A DNA stretch of 64,000 nt from Oceanobacillus jeddahensis (GTDB lineage: Bacteria > Bacillota > Bacilli > Bacillales > Amphibacillaceae), in the NCBI RefSeq assembly GCF_000750635.1, contig NZ_CCDM010000001.1:682001-746000 (forward strand). Direction: 5' to 3'. Position 1 is the first letter of the stretch; each line of letters begins with the position of its first letter. Positions 1-8,521 of the stretch are shown here, one piece after another. The notes under the pieces were generated by a model. That model was not told the DNA's origin. It worked only from the letters and a program-made list of their open reading frames with translations, and ran no database searches. The translations under genes and the position numbers were made by a program.

Positions 1-98
1 TTACAACGATACCAGCATTAGATAGTTTTATTATTGCCTTTATTGCACAATTAATATTTATTTTAATCATCAAAGTTAACGAACAGAAAGGAAGATAA
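1..98 (+). CDS. C-terminal end of a membrane permease (partial)
   Basis: The window opens inside a reading frame that stops with TAA at 96-98. The visible residues are about 20 hydrophobic positions followed by a short basic tail (KVNEQKGR), as at the end of a membrane transporter. It lies 5 bases upstream of the DUF917 gene and is probably in the same operon. From family knowledge, DUF917/hydantoinase pairs often sit next to cytosine/purine (NCS1) permeases, so that is the best guess; the visible part alone cannot prove it. Confidence 0.5.
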   Translation, partial: TTIPALDSFIIAFIAQLIFILIIKVNEQKGR

Positions 99-103
99 AC
101 GGC

Positions 104-1195
104 ATGAAATGGTTAAATGAAGAAGATATTCAACATATCGCAATAGGAGCTGCTGTGTTAGGGACAGGCGGTGGCGGAGATCCTTATATCGGAAAATTAT
201 TAGCCTTATCAGCCATAAAAAAATATGGTCCGGTAAAAGTGATAAGTATAGAAGAACTGGAAGAAAATCATTTTATTCTACCTGTTTCTGGAATGGGCTC
301 GCCAAGTGTGTTAGTTGAAAAAATACCTTCTTTCGATCAGCTAAAAGCTCCGTTAGAAGCATATGAAGAAGCGGTCGGTAAGAAAGTTGATGTAGTGATG
401 CCGATTGAAATTGGCGGAGTTAATTCGTTGATTCCCGTTGCTGTTGCAGCAATGAAAGGTATTCCTATTTTAGACGGCGATGCAATGGGAAGAGCTTTTC
501 CGGAAGCACAGATGGTCACTTTTCACCTAGACGGATTAAAACCGGAACTAGTAACATTAGGAGACGAAAAATCAAATGTAGTTTCGATTAAGCCGGTAGA
601 CGGGATGTGGAGTGAAAAACTATCCAGACAAATTACAATTGTGATGGGAGGATCTTCCATTGTTTGTGATTATGGAATTAGCGGCAAGCAAGCGAAAGAA
701 AGTGTTATCCCGGCTACCTTAACCTTAGCACAGCAAATTGGTTCCTTACTGACTAATGAACGAACCGCAAAAGTCCATCCCATTGTACAAATGCTGGGAA
801 AATTGAGTGGATATAAACTATTTAAAGGAAAAGCAATACAAATTGAGCGGAAGATTCAAGGCGGATTTACTCGTGGAAAAGCAATATTCGAAGGTTCCGA
901 TGAAGATAAAGAAAGTACCTGTCAATTATTTTTCCAAAACGAACACTTGCTGGCAGAAGTGAATGAGCAGCCTGTAGCCATCACACCGGACTTAATCGCA
1001 GTCCTTGATGAAGAGACAGGAATGCCAATTACGACGGAAGGCTTAAAATATGGAGCTCGTGTTGTTGTTGTTGCTTTTCCAGCCCACAAAAAATGGAGAA
1101 CAGAAATTGGAATTGAAACAGCTGGTCCTGAATATTTCCATTATGACTATGATTATATCCCGCTGGAAAAGCTGGTAAAGGAGGCCGACCAATGA
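104..1195 (+). CDS. DUF917 family protein
   Basis: A 363-residue soluble protein of the DUF917 family (S-methyl thiohydantoin desulfurase-like). The glycine-rich segment GTGGGGDP at residues 20-27 and the GxPxxDGDxxGRAxPE-like stretch near residues 120-133 are typical. It ends in an ATGA overlap with the next gene, so the two are translationally coupled and their products probably act together. Members are found with hydantoinase/oxoprolinase proteins and nucleobase-type permeases, which suggests work on a cyclic amide substrate. The exact reaction is unknown. There is no signal peptide or membrane segment. Confidence 0.85.
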   Translation: MKWLNEEDIQHIAIGAAVLGTGGGGDPYIGKLLALSAIKKYGPVKVISIEELEENHFILPVSGMGSPSVLVEKIPSFDQLKAPLEAYEEAVGKKVDVVMPIEIGGVNSLIPVAVAAMKGIPILDGDAMGRAFPEAQMVTFHLDGLKPELVTLGDEKSNVVSIKPVDGMWSEKLSRQITIVMGGSSIVCDYGISGKQAKESVIPATLTLAQQIGSLLTNERTAKVHPIVQMLGKLSGYKLFKGKAIQIERKIQGGFTRGKAIFEGSDEDKESTCQLFFQNEHLLAEVNEQPVAITPDLIAVLDEETGMPITTEGLKYGARVVVVAFPAHKKWRTEIGIETAGPEYFHYDYDYIPLEKLVKEADQ

Positions 1196-2736
1196 TTAGA
1201 TTAGGAATCGACGTAGGTGGAACGAATACAGATGGTGCCATTCTTGATGCAAATAATGAGATTTTAGCAAGCACCAAATCGACTACCACCAAAGATATAT
1301 TTTCTGGTATTAAACAAACATTAAATAAACTAATGGAAGAATCCCAATTAGATGCTAAAGCAATTGACGTTGCAACACTTGGGACGACACACTGTACCAA
1401 TGCCATTGTTGAAAGAAAAGGATTAAACCGTGTCGGTATTATACGGATTTGTCTTCCATCGGGCTCAGCCGTTACACCATTACTGGATTGGCCAGAGGAT
1501 TTAGTGAATCAGTTAGACCCGATTACGCTCCTGATTCATGGCGGGTATGAATACAATGGCGATCCTATTGCTCCTTTAGAAGACGGTGAATTGCAAAATG
1601 CAGTAGAGAAACTAAAAGGGGAAGTGGATTCGATTGCGATTACAAGTGTCTTCTCTCCGGTTCAAAATGAACAAGAAAAGTATGTTGCTGATTATTTAAG
1701 TAAAGCAATGCCTGAAGTTCCGGTTTCGATTTCAAGTGAAATTGGTTCAGTTGGTTTAGTAGAACGGGAAAATGCTACCATTTTAAACGCTGCATTAATG
1801 CGTACTATCCGTCGTGTATCAGAAGGCTTCCAGCAAGCCCTGGAACAAGAAGGGATACAGGCGAAAATTTTTCTTGGGCAAAATGACGGAACATTGATGA
1901 CAAACGAATATGCGCAGAGATATCCTATTTATACGATTGCTTGCGGTCCTACCAATTCTATTCGGGGGGCAGCACATTTAACCAATGAACCGAATGCAAT
2001 TGTTGTCGATATTGGAGGTACGACAACAGATATTGGTGTTCTGGCTCAGAGTTTTCCACGTCAAACTTCCTTAGCAGTTGAAGTAGGCGGTGTACGTACC
2101 AATTATCGGATGCCGGATATTTATTCCGTTGGATTTGGTGGAGGAACAAGAATTCATCAAAACGATAAAGGATGGAAAGTTGGCCCGGATAGTGTAGGTT
2201 ATCGTTTAATGGAAGAAGCGAAAGTGTTTGGAGGAGAAACATTGACCGCAACGGATATTGCCATTGCCAAAGGTCAACTTTATTTTGATGAGGCGGATAT
2301 TACTTCCGTTAAGAATCTTCCTGTTGCTGAAATTTATGAAACCATGAGACATGTTGTGGAAGAGGCAATTGACCGTATGAAAACGAGCAGTGAAGATGCA
2401 ACGGTGATTTTAGTTGGTGGAGGAGCAGCACTTATTCCAGGAGAACTAAAAGGGGCAAGTAATGTCATTCGACCAGCACATGCAGGTGTGGCGAACGCTA
2501 TTGGAGCAGCTCTTGGTGACATTAGTGGTACCGTAGAGAGAATTTATTTATTAGAAAACGAAAGCTACGAAGTCATCATAGAAAAAGCAAAAGAAGAAGC
2601 GGTTAAAAATGCCGTGGCAGCTGATGCCGATCCGGATCGGATTCAAATTATACAACTGGAAGATTTTCCATTAGCTTATTTACCCGGCCAGGCATTGCTG
2701 GTTAAAGTCAAGGCAGCAGGACCGTTAAAAATGTAA
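1192..2736 (+). CDS. hydantoinase/oxoprolinase family protein
   Basis: A 514-residue protein of the hydantoinase A / 5-oxoprolinase family. It has the N-terminal ATPase-fold motif GIDVGGTNTDG at residues 5-15, a second phosphate-binding-like motif DIGGTTTDIG near residue 270, and a glycine-rich VGGGAALIPGEL near residue 410. The family opens cyclic amides (hydantoins, oxoproline) using ATP, often with a partner subunit. No hydantoinase B gene follows, so the 4-base-overlapping DUF917 protein may be the partner. The substrate cannot be read from the sequence. The start is fixed by the ATGA overlap and an AGGAGG-like site inside the upstream gene. Confidence 0.85.
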   Translation: MIRLGIDVGGTNTDGAILDANNEILASTKSTTTKDIFSGIKQTLNKLMEESQLDAKAIDVATLGTTHCTNAIVERKGLNRVGIIRICLPSGSAVTPLLDWPEDLVNQLDPITLLIHGGYEYNGDPIAPLEDGELQNAVEKLKGEVDSIAITSVFSPVQNEQEKYVADYLSKAMPEVPVSISSEIGSVGLVERENATILNAALMRTIRRVSEGFQQALEQEGIQAKIFLGQNDGTLMTNEYAQRYPIYTIACGPTNSIRGAAHLTNEPNAIVVDIGGTTTDIGVLAQSFPRQTSLAVEVGGVRTNYRMPDIYSVGFGGGTRIHQNDKGWKVGPDSVGYRLMEEAKVFGGETLTATDIAIAKGQLYFDEADITSVKNLPVAEIYETMRHVVEEAIDRMKTSSEDATVILVGGGAALIPGELKGASNVIRPAHAGVANAIGAALGDISGTVERIYLLENESYEVIIEKAKEEAVKNAVAADADPDRIQIIQLEDFPLAYLPGQALLVKVKAAGPLKM

Positions 2737-2868
2737 TGCAGGAGAAGGATGCAGAAGAATAGTTAATGAAGTTTATTAATAGATTCTATCCGTAAATGCT
2801 GTCTGCTATTTTCTTATTCTGTTATCAGAAAGTATTTTTATTAAACTCAAACATTGTTTACAAAAAAT

Positions 2869-2927
2869 AAAGCGAAACTTCGTGCAGTGGGAGATGGAAA
2901 ATCCCCCACTGACTAAAGTTTCACTTT
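2869..2927. terminator. bidirectional hairpin between convergent genes
   Basis: A long imperfect inverted repeat (AAAGCGAAACTT...CAGTGGG / CCCACTG...AAGTTTCACTTT) lies between the hydantoinase gene and the convergent ABC-F gene, reaching the ABC-F stop codon. The arm sequence (gtgaaact...cactga) resembles the end of repeat family A found elsewhere in the window. Confidence 0.6.
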
Positions 2928-4551
2928 ACGCTGTCGTATACATTTCGTTCACTTGCTTTTGCAGTTTTTTATCCTGTACATATTCATCATAAGACATTTC
3001 TTTATCCATAATACCATTTGGAGTGATTTCCATAATACGATTTGCAATACTATTGATAAATTCATGGTCATGTGACGTAAAGACCATCGATCCTTTGAAT
3101 TTAACAAGACCATTATTTAGTGCTTGAATGGATTCAAGGTCAAGGTGATTGGTAGGCTCATCCATAATAAGCACATTCGCTCCGGAAAGCATCATTTTAG
3201 AAAGCATACAGCGAACCTTTTCTCCCCCGGACAGCACATTTGCTTTTTTCTTCGCTTCTTCTCCGGAAAATAGCATTCTCCCTAAGAAACCGCGCAGAAA
3301 TGTTTCTGTTTCGTCCTCAGGAGAGTATTGACGCAACCAGTCCACTAAGGATAGGTTTACACCGTCAAAGAACTCGGAATTATCTTTCGGGAAATAGGAT
3401 TGGGAAGTTGTTATTCCCCATTTGTAAGAACCTTCATCCGGCTCTAATTCTCCAGCAATAATTTGCAATAACGTAGTATTGGCGATATCATCCTTGCCTA
3501 CCAGTGCTACTTTATCATTTGGATTTAGTGTAAAGTTAACTTTATCCAACACTTTCACACCGTTAACGGTTTTAGATAAGTCTTTTACTTGTAATAAATC
3601 ATTTCCAATTTCACGTTCTGGTGTAAAGGCAATATACGGATATTTTCTGGAAGATGGTTTAATATCGTCCAGCGTAATATTATCAAGCATTTTTTTCCGT
3701 GATGTTGCCTGTTTAGATTTTGAAGCATTCGCACTAAAACGGGCAATAAATTCTTTTAACTCTTTAATTTTTTCTTCTTTTTTCTTGTTGGACTCTTGTG
3801 CCATACGAGAAGCAAGCTGACTGGACTCATACCAGAAATCATAATTTCCGACATAGAGCTGAATTTTTCCATAATCGACATCTGCAATTTGCGTACATAC
3901 TTTATTTAAAAAGTGACGGTCGTGGGAAACGACAATAACGGTATTTTCAAATTGAATTAAAAATTCTTCCAGCCATTGGATTGCTTGAATATCCAATCCG
4001 TTTGTAGGCTCATCAAGAAGAAGAATATCTGGATTACCGAACAAGGCTTGCGCAAGTAATACTTTAACTTTTTGTTCTTCAGGGATTTCCGCCATTTTTA
4101 AATCATGAAGAGATTCGTCTACGCCAAGTCCTTTAAGAAGCACGGCGGCATCAGACTCTGCTTCCCAACCGTTCATTTCTGCAAATTCACCTTCCAGCTC
4201 TGCAGCGCGGATGCCATCCTCTTCGCTGAAGTCTGCTTTCATATAAATTGCATCTTTTTCTTGCTTGACGTTGTATAAACGTTCATGGCCCATAAGTACA
4301 GTCTCTAAAATAGCATAGTCTTCATAAGCATAGTGATCCTGTTTTAAAACAGCCAGACGTTGTCCTGGTGTTAGAGACACATTACCGGATTGCGGTTCGA
4401 TTTCACCAGAAAGAATTTTTAGGAAAGTAGATTTCCCGGCACCATTTGCTCCAATCACACCATAACAATTTCCAGGTGTGAATTTTAAATTAACATCTTC
4501 AAAAAGCTTCTTATCACCATATCGTAAACTAACATTAGTTACAGTTAACAT
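2926..4551 (-). CDS. ykpA: ABC-F ATP-binding protein, YkpA/YbiT type
   Basis: Two nucleotide-binding domains on one 541-residue chain with no membrane part: an ABC-F protein, a family that acts on the ribosome. The first Walker A is GANGAGKST at residues 34-42. The linker carries RFSANASKSKQATSRKK and the second domain has LSGGEKVR and DEPTNHLD. The first domain's signature is degenerate (EIPEEQKVKV), its Walker B region reads DEPTNGLD, and the second Walker A is lost (VGKDDIANTT). Similar losses occur in YkpA and YbiT, so this is the housekeeping type rather than an antibiotic-resistance ABC-F. The start is the ATG at 4551 behind GGAGGAAA; an in-frame TTG at 4569 would place that site inside the gene. 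Confidence 0.9.
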   Translation of the reverse strand: MLTVTNVSLRYGDKKLFEDVNLKFTPGNCYGVIGANGAGKSTFLKILSGEIEPQSGNVSLTPGQRLAVLKQDHYAYEDYAILETVLMGHERLYNVKQEKDAIYMKADFSEEDGIRAAELEGEFAEMNGWEAESDAAVLLKGLGVDESLHDLKMAEIPEEQKVKVLLAQALFGNPDILLLDEPTNGLDIQAIQWLEEFLIQFENTVIVVSHDRHFLNKVCTQIADVDYGKIQLYVGNYDFWYESSQLASRMAQESNKKKEEKIKELKEFIARFSANASKSKQATSRKKMLDNITLDDIKPSSRKYPYIAFTPEREIGNDLLQVKDLSKTVNGVKVLDKVNFTLNPNDKVALVGKDDIANTTLLQIIAGELEPDEGSYKWGITTSQSYFPKDNSEFFDGVNLSLVDWLRQYSPEDETETFLRGFLGRMLFSGEEAKKKANVLSGGEKVRCMLSKMMLSGANVLIMDEPTNHLDLESIQALNNGLVKFKGSMVFTSHDHEFINSIANRIMEITPNGIMDKEMSYDEYVQDKKLQKQVNEMYTTA

Positions 4552-4751
4552 AGTATATATTTCCTCCAAAAAAACATTATCAAGGTAAGCTTACGTTATT
4601 TGAAGCAACAATGCAAGATAAGACGGTTAAATATCTTAAGTTAAAAATGAATAATTATATAGATCGGAAGGCGTAGTTGAAAATATGGCTCCAGGTTATT
4701 ACAGGATAATCAGAAAACAGGTAATATAAAGACAAGTGAAGAGGAGGTTTC

Positions 4752-5260
4752 ATGAAAAAAATATACACAACCCTATTTTCGTTATTATCTTCTCCATTTA
4801 GCTGAGAAAAGGAGGGGGATGTCAGGTGACCCCTTTATAAAATTGGCGGATACAAATTTGAATTTTTCTCATATACTAAATAAATAAAAACAGACGCAAC
4901 AAGCAGTATAATCCGGGGCAGTATTATAAAGAAAAAGAAGCAATGAAAGCATTAATGGATATACAAATGAAGCTTAAAACAGCATATCAGCAAATAAGCG
5001 TAAGACACTTAGAATATGTAGTGACTTGTTTGATAAAAATGAGGGAAGCGGATCAAGAAAAATATTATTTTGCGATGAAAAAGTACAAGGCGTATCGAAA
5101 CAGATGAAGAAAATGTAGACCGTAGATAGAAAGTCAATGAAAAGCAATACAAAGAAGTCTAAATAATAAAATGAATCATGTGAAAACTGACAATTTTAAA
5201 CAAAGAATGAAACCTTTTGTAATGGAATACGTAAATAAATGGTATAAGAATTTACAATAA
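4752..5260 (+). pseudogene. decayed lysine/glutamate-rich secreted protein gene
   Basis: A strong ribosome site (GAGGAGG) precedes an ATG that opens a signal-peptide-like start (MKKIYTTLFSLLSSPFS), which stops after 17 codons. Downstream, in broken frames up to about 5260, are helical lysine-, glutamate- and glutamine-rich stretches such as YYKEKEAMKALMDIQMK and FVMEYVNKWYKNLQ, separated by several stops. This looks like the remains of a YkyA-type (putative cell-wall-binding lipoprotein) coiled-coil gene. The family assignment rests on composition and layout only. The remaining 5261-5497 shows no gene. Confidence 0.45.
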
Positions 5261-5497
5261 TTTAATTGTTTACAGCAGGAATATTTGCGATTTTCTCTAT
5301 TGAATATGGAAGAAATATGTTAATTTTGGTGAGGGAAACAGCCACTGAATTTCCTGACTGATTCAGTAGCAAAAAAATCCCGCACTGCCAAGCATCTTTT
5401 GATAGTTTATCCAATTTTTTTCATCAGCTGTTGTATATTAAAAAACTTTTGTATATATTAATAAAAAGGGGTATGTCCAAAGAGGGGGAACAAGTAG

Positions 5498-6085
5498 ATG
5501 AAAAGCAAGACGGTTTATTTGCTGTTTACTGATACAGGTAGTTATCTGTCACGATTGATTCATCTGTATACCCGTGAGCCTTTAAACCATGTTTCTATTG
5601 CTTTAGATAGAGAATTAACAGAAGTTTATAGCTTTGGGAGAAAACAGCCTAATAATCCATTTATCGGTGGCTTTGTGAAAGAAGATATTTTCTCGCCTTT
5701 TTTAAATCAGTCCAGGTGCGAAATTTATGAGCTGGAAGTTACCGGAAAAGAATATGAATCTATTAAAACTTTTATTAAAAATATAGAAATAGATAAAGAT
5801 AAGTACCGTTATAATTTTATTGGGCTATTTGGAATCATGATGAAAATAAAAATCACACGGCAAACAGCATTTTTCTGCTCACAGTTTGTGGCTACTATAT
5901 TACAAAATGTAACGAGCCTTTCATTAACAAAGGATCCATATTTTACAACACCGGAAGATATTCGAAGTGCTCCCAATTTAAAACTTGTTTATGAAGGAGT
6001 ACTGCTATCCTATAAGGATACAATGAACATAGACCCTTTATCACCAACAGAACAGCCATCATTATCTTATATTTCCAATTTTTAG
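5498..6085 (+). CDS. permuted papain-fold (YiiX/NlpC-P60-like) protein
   Basis: A 195-residue protein in which a histidine motif (NHVSIAL, His31) comes before a cysteine motif (FFCSQFVA, Cys127). This His-then-Cys order is that of the permuted NlpC/P60-like papain fold (YiiX/YaeF/YycO group), whose members are amidases, peptidases or lipid-modifying enzymes. The aspartate/glutamate-rich loop between them and the NFIGLFGI stretch before the cysteine fit that fold. There is no signal peptide or membrane segment. It stands alone with its own GGGGGAA ribosome site and a terminator. The substrate is unknown. Confidence 0.65.
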   Translation: MKSKTVYLLFTDTGSYLSRLIHLYTREPLNHVSIALDRELTEVYSFGRKQPNNPFIGGFVKEDIFSPFLNQSRCEIYELEVTGKEYESIKTFIKNIEIDKDKYRYNFIGLFGIMMKIKITRQTAFFCSQFVATILQNVTSLSLTKDPYFTTPEDIRSAPNLKLVYEGVLLSYKDTMNIDPLSPTEQPSLSYISNF

Positions 6086-6098
6086 ATTGTTGAGTGAT

Positions 6099-6137
6099 AA
6101 AAAAGCACAGAGCTTCGAGTGAGGCTCTGTGCTTTTT
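6099..6137 (+). terminator. intrinsic terminator
   Basis: Perfect 13-base arms (AAAAGCACAGAGC / GCTCTGTGCTTTT) with a 10-base loop and a run of five T, 13 bases after the stop of the papain-fold gene. Confidence 0.9.
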
Positions 6138-6199
6138 GTACTTGCATAGGAAATTATAGAATTATTGCCTTGTGGATAACTATTTATAGTAAAACAGCC

Positions 6200-6345
6200 A
6201 CGTCCAGCTCCGAGCGCCAAAAACTAGGAGATTTCACGTCGCGCCCTACGATAAGTCAACATCGGTTCGTCACCTCACCGTGTTTCCTTTATCTCAGTTG
6301 CACCGCTCCAATCTCTACGTTTTTAAACAGGCGCTCTGCGCTTTT
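6200..6345 (+). repeat. dispersed repeat family D, copy 1
   Basis: About 145 bases nearly identical to 35404-35552, including AGCTCCGAGCGCCAAAAACT, TAGGAGATTTCACG, CGCGCCCTACGATAAG, CTCAGTTGCACCGCTCCAATC and GCGCTCTGCGCTTT. The ends are partly complementary (GAGCGCC / GGCGCTC). It resembles the GCTCCAGCGCC...GGCGCTCCGC repeats common between genes in Bacillaceae. Confidence 0.75.
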
Positions 6346-6485
6346 GTACTTAGGAAATATGAATAAAACGATGGATTTTTTCCGGAACTCCAGCGAAGTT
6401 CCCGGCGTTCTTGCGGCGGATGCACTATCCTGACAACATTGAAGTCAGCACTCCCATATACAAGTGAAATGCGGTAAATAAGTAT
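6346..6485 (+). repeat. dispersed repeat family B, copy 1
   Basis: Directly abuts the family D copy. It shares the order AAACGAT(C/G)GATT, AA(G)TTCCCGGCGTTCT, TTGAAGTCAGCA and a final TTTTTCT with segments near 13318-13445 and 33905-34035. It contains CCTGACAACATTG, also seen at 29.1 kb. No coding sense was found in it. Confidence 0.6.
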
Positions 6486-6496
6486 TTTTCTTAGTT

Positions 6497-7168
6497 TTAT
6501 TGAAATAGGTCCTGCATTGCTTCCATACTGACATTTTGAATGCCCAGCGTTTCATAAGGAACCACAAGCTTCATCGTAATATTATTTGCTTCTAAATCCA
6601 TATGCTGTACAGCAACAGCAAAATTACCCTGTAAATCCATGTCTGTAACAGCTACATAAATCTCTTGACTGTCTGGATCGATGGTTACCCATTCAGGCAT
6701 TGGCAAAAATCGATCCATATATTCCATGATTTTTTTGTTTGGCAATTCTAAAAGTCCAACAGAAATAGATTTTTGCTGTAAGATAAGATCGCCATTTGCC
6801 TGTTCAATCGGTTCAAAACGGACGGAGAGAGGCACTGTGGAGGAGAAGACAGGCAGTTCTCCCATCAAATGCACATCATCTTCCAGCAAAATACGGTAAT
6901 GGTGATCTGTTCCTTCAAGTAATTTTTCAATATATGCATTGACTAAATTATTTAAATTTTGTTTGGTGGTCTGAATATAAAACTCAGAACTTGCCTGCTC
7001 GTCTAACGCAGATTTTGGAGGGAACTCATTATTAGAAACTGGCCAAAAAATAAGTGCAAGTAGAAGAAGTAAGATCACCCCATTAAAAATAAGAAGACCA
7101 AGGAAACCAGCTTTCCATTTATTATTTATTTTTATTCGTCTGTTCGTTACTCTCATTGTATTTTTCAT
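6497..7168 (-). CDS. ypmS: YpmS-like membrane-anchored protein (DUF2140)
   Basis: A 223-residue protein with a short basic cytoplasmic head, one membrane helix at about residues 18-44 (GFLGLLIFNGVILLLLLALI), and an extracellular domain with the repeated V-FEPIEQANGDLIL / SVGLLELPNKKI patterns of DUF2140. Its start lies 6 bases after the stop of ypmR, the same neighbour as in Bacillus subtilis, so the pair forms an operon. Its job is unknown; the outward-facing domain and the lipase partner suggest a role at the cell envelope. An internal Met5 start is also possible. Confidence 0.8.
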   Translation of the reverse strand: MKNTMRVTNRRIKINNKWKAGFLGLLIFNGVILLLLLALIFWPVSNNEFPPKSALDEQASSEFYIQTTKQNLNNLVNAYIEKLLEGTDHHYRILLEDDVHLMGELPVFSSTVPLSVRFEPIEQANGDLILQQKSISVGLLELPNKKIMEYMDRFLPMPEWVTIDPDSQEIYVAVTDMDLQGNFAVAVQHMDLEANNITMKLVVPYETLGIQNVSMEAMQDLFQ

Positions 7169-7174
7169 CCCAAC

Positions 7175-8083
7175 TTAATTAAAATATTCCAAAATACGTT
7201 CGGCCATTAAATAATATCCGTCATAATTAGGATGGAAATTATCGTCCGCGAATAAATCCGTGCGCTCGTCATCAAATAAATCATCAATTGGTACAAATGT
7301 GCTGTTTTCATTTTGACTGACAATTTCTCTTCCAATGTCATTCCAGTTAAGGATAATTTGATCTAATTCTGGAATGTCTTCAAAATAATTTTTAAAAGGG
7401 TTGAATACACCTAATAGATAAATAGAAGTATCCCCATTTATAGAACGGATTTCATCAAATATATCGTTTAATCTTTCTTCATATAATGTTTGTTCTTCAT
7501 TGAAATAGGCAATATCTAAATCCATAATATTTTCCTTTAACACCTGCATAATATCATTTGCACCAATAGTCATGATAATAATATCTGCTTCTTCGATGGC
7601 ATGAATGATTTCCTGCTCTTCTTCTAAGCGGCTAAGTAGCTGATCGGAGCGGTTTCCACGTTTTCCAAAATTATTAAAATGGATATTCGCATCAAGGGTC
7701 TGAAGGGTTCTGTCTAATATCCCAACATAGCCTCCCTGCTCTGTATCGTCTCCTACGCCTTGTGTTAATGAATCACCAAGTGTCACGATATTTATATCTT
7801 CTCCAGCAGCAAATGGAAATGTATTTTCTAACTCTTCATCGACAGCTATGGAGTTATTTTCTTGTTCGTCCACGTCGCCCATGACATCTTCACTTTCCTC
7901 TTCTGTTTCTTCCTCATTTTCTGTTTCTTCTGGAGTAATTTGTTCTCTCAATGCTTCCTCTCTTTCTCGTTGCTCAGAGCTTAATTGAAAATAGGGCAGC
8001 TGTAAAATTGCAATAACCGCAATAGTAATAATCAGAATGGAACTAATAAGAATAAGCCATTTCTTTTTTGTCATCTTTATCAT
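7175..8083 (-). CDS. ypmR: YpmR-like SGNH/GDSL hydrolase
   Basis: About 302 residues: an N-terminal membrane anchor or signal (residues 8-30), a very acidic linker (about residues 40-90, rich in E and D), then an SGNH hydrolase domain. The GDSL block is TLGDSLTQG (catalytic Ser near 105), block III is TIGANDIM, and the catalytic Asp/His block is DDNFHPNYDGY near the C-terminus. It should be an esterase or lipase acting outside the membrane; the substrate is unknown. It is first in the ypmR-ypmS operon. The start is the ATG at 8083 just behind AGGTGTG; the GTG at 8086 lies inside that site. Confidence 0.85.
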   Translation of the reverse strand: MIKMTKKKWLILISSILIITIAVIAILQLPYFQLSSEQREREEALREQITPEETENEEETEEESEDVMGDVDEQENNSIAVDEELENTFPFAAGEDINIVTLGDSLTQGVGDDTEQGGYVGILDRTLQTLDANIHFNNFGKRGNRSDQLLSRLEEEQEIIHAIEEADIIIMTIGANDIMQVLKENIMDLDIAYFNEEQTLYEERLNDIFDEIRSINGDTSIYLLGVFNPFKNYFEDIPELDQIILNWNDIGREIVSQNENSTFVPIDDLFDDERTDLFADDNFHPNYDGYYLMAERILEYFN

Positions 8084-8086
8084 CAC

Positions 8087-8521
8087 ACCTACGTGTTCTT
8101 TTTCTTCTAGTTTATGCTAAAACAAATAAAATTACCTAAGGATACAAAAGGAAATTATAGTTGCAACATGTATATTTGTAAATTGATCTGGTGAAGTTTC
8201 ATAGAATAAATGTTTTTGTTTATAATCTTATTTTAATCAAGGATGTTAAATAATAAACAAATTAAATGAAAAACGCCTTCTAATTTTTAAGCTAGAAGAC
8301 GTAATTAATCTATATTATAACATAAATGTACCCGTCTTTCTTAATAATAAAACATGAATTGTTCTATAGAAAAAAGACGGGTATCCCTTTATTATATTGT
8401 AACTGGGTGAAAGCTTCCTGCCTCAAGGAATGAAGGAAACATGTTATTTCTAAGCAGGAGATCAGGCCGCCAGTGACGGCCGTCCCCAATCATTCTGGCC
8501 TGCAGAAAGCTTCAGTTTATT
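8087..8521. other. intergenic region with several inverted repeats
   Basis: No gene seen. It contains three structured segments: a hairpin at about 8273-8302 (ACGCCTTCTA / TAGAAGACGT), a long stem with 11-base arms at 8329-8339 and 8373-8383 (TACCCGTCTTT / AAAGACGGGTA), and a GC-rich block at 8408-8516 that holds the hairpin GGCCGCCAGTGACGGCC (8465-8481) between two GAAAGCTTC direct repeats. The last block lies directly behind the metY stop and may end its transcript, although it has no T run. Confidence 0.5.

Noticed and set aside
2926-4551. Antibiotic-resistance ABC-F gene
   Set aside because: Linker and degenerate sites match the YkpA/YbiT housekeeping group, not Vga/Msr/OptrA types.
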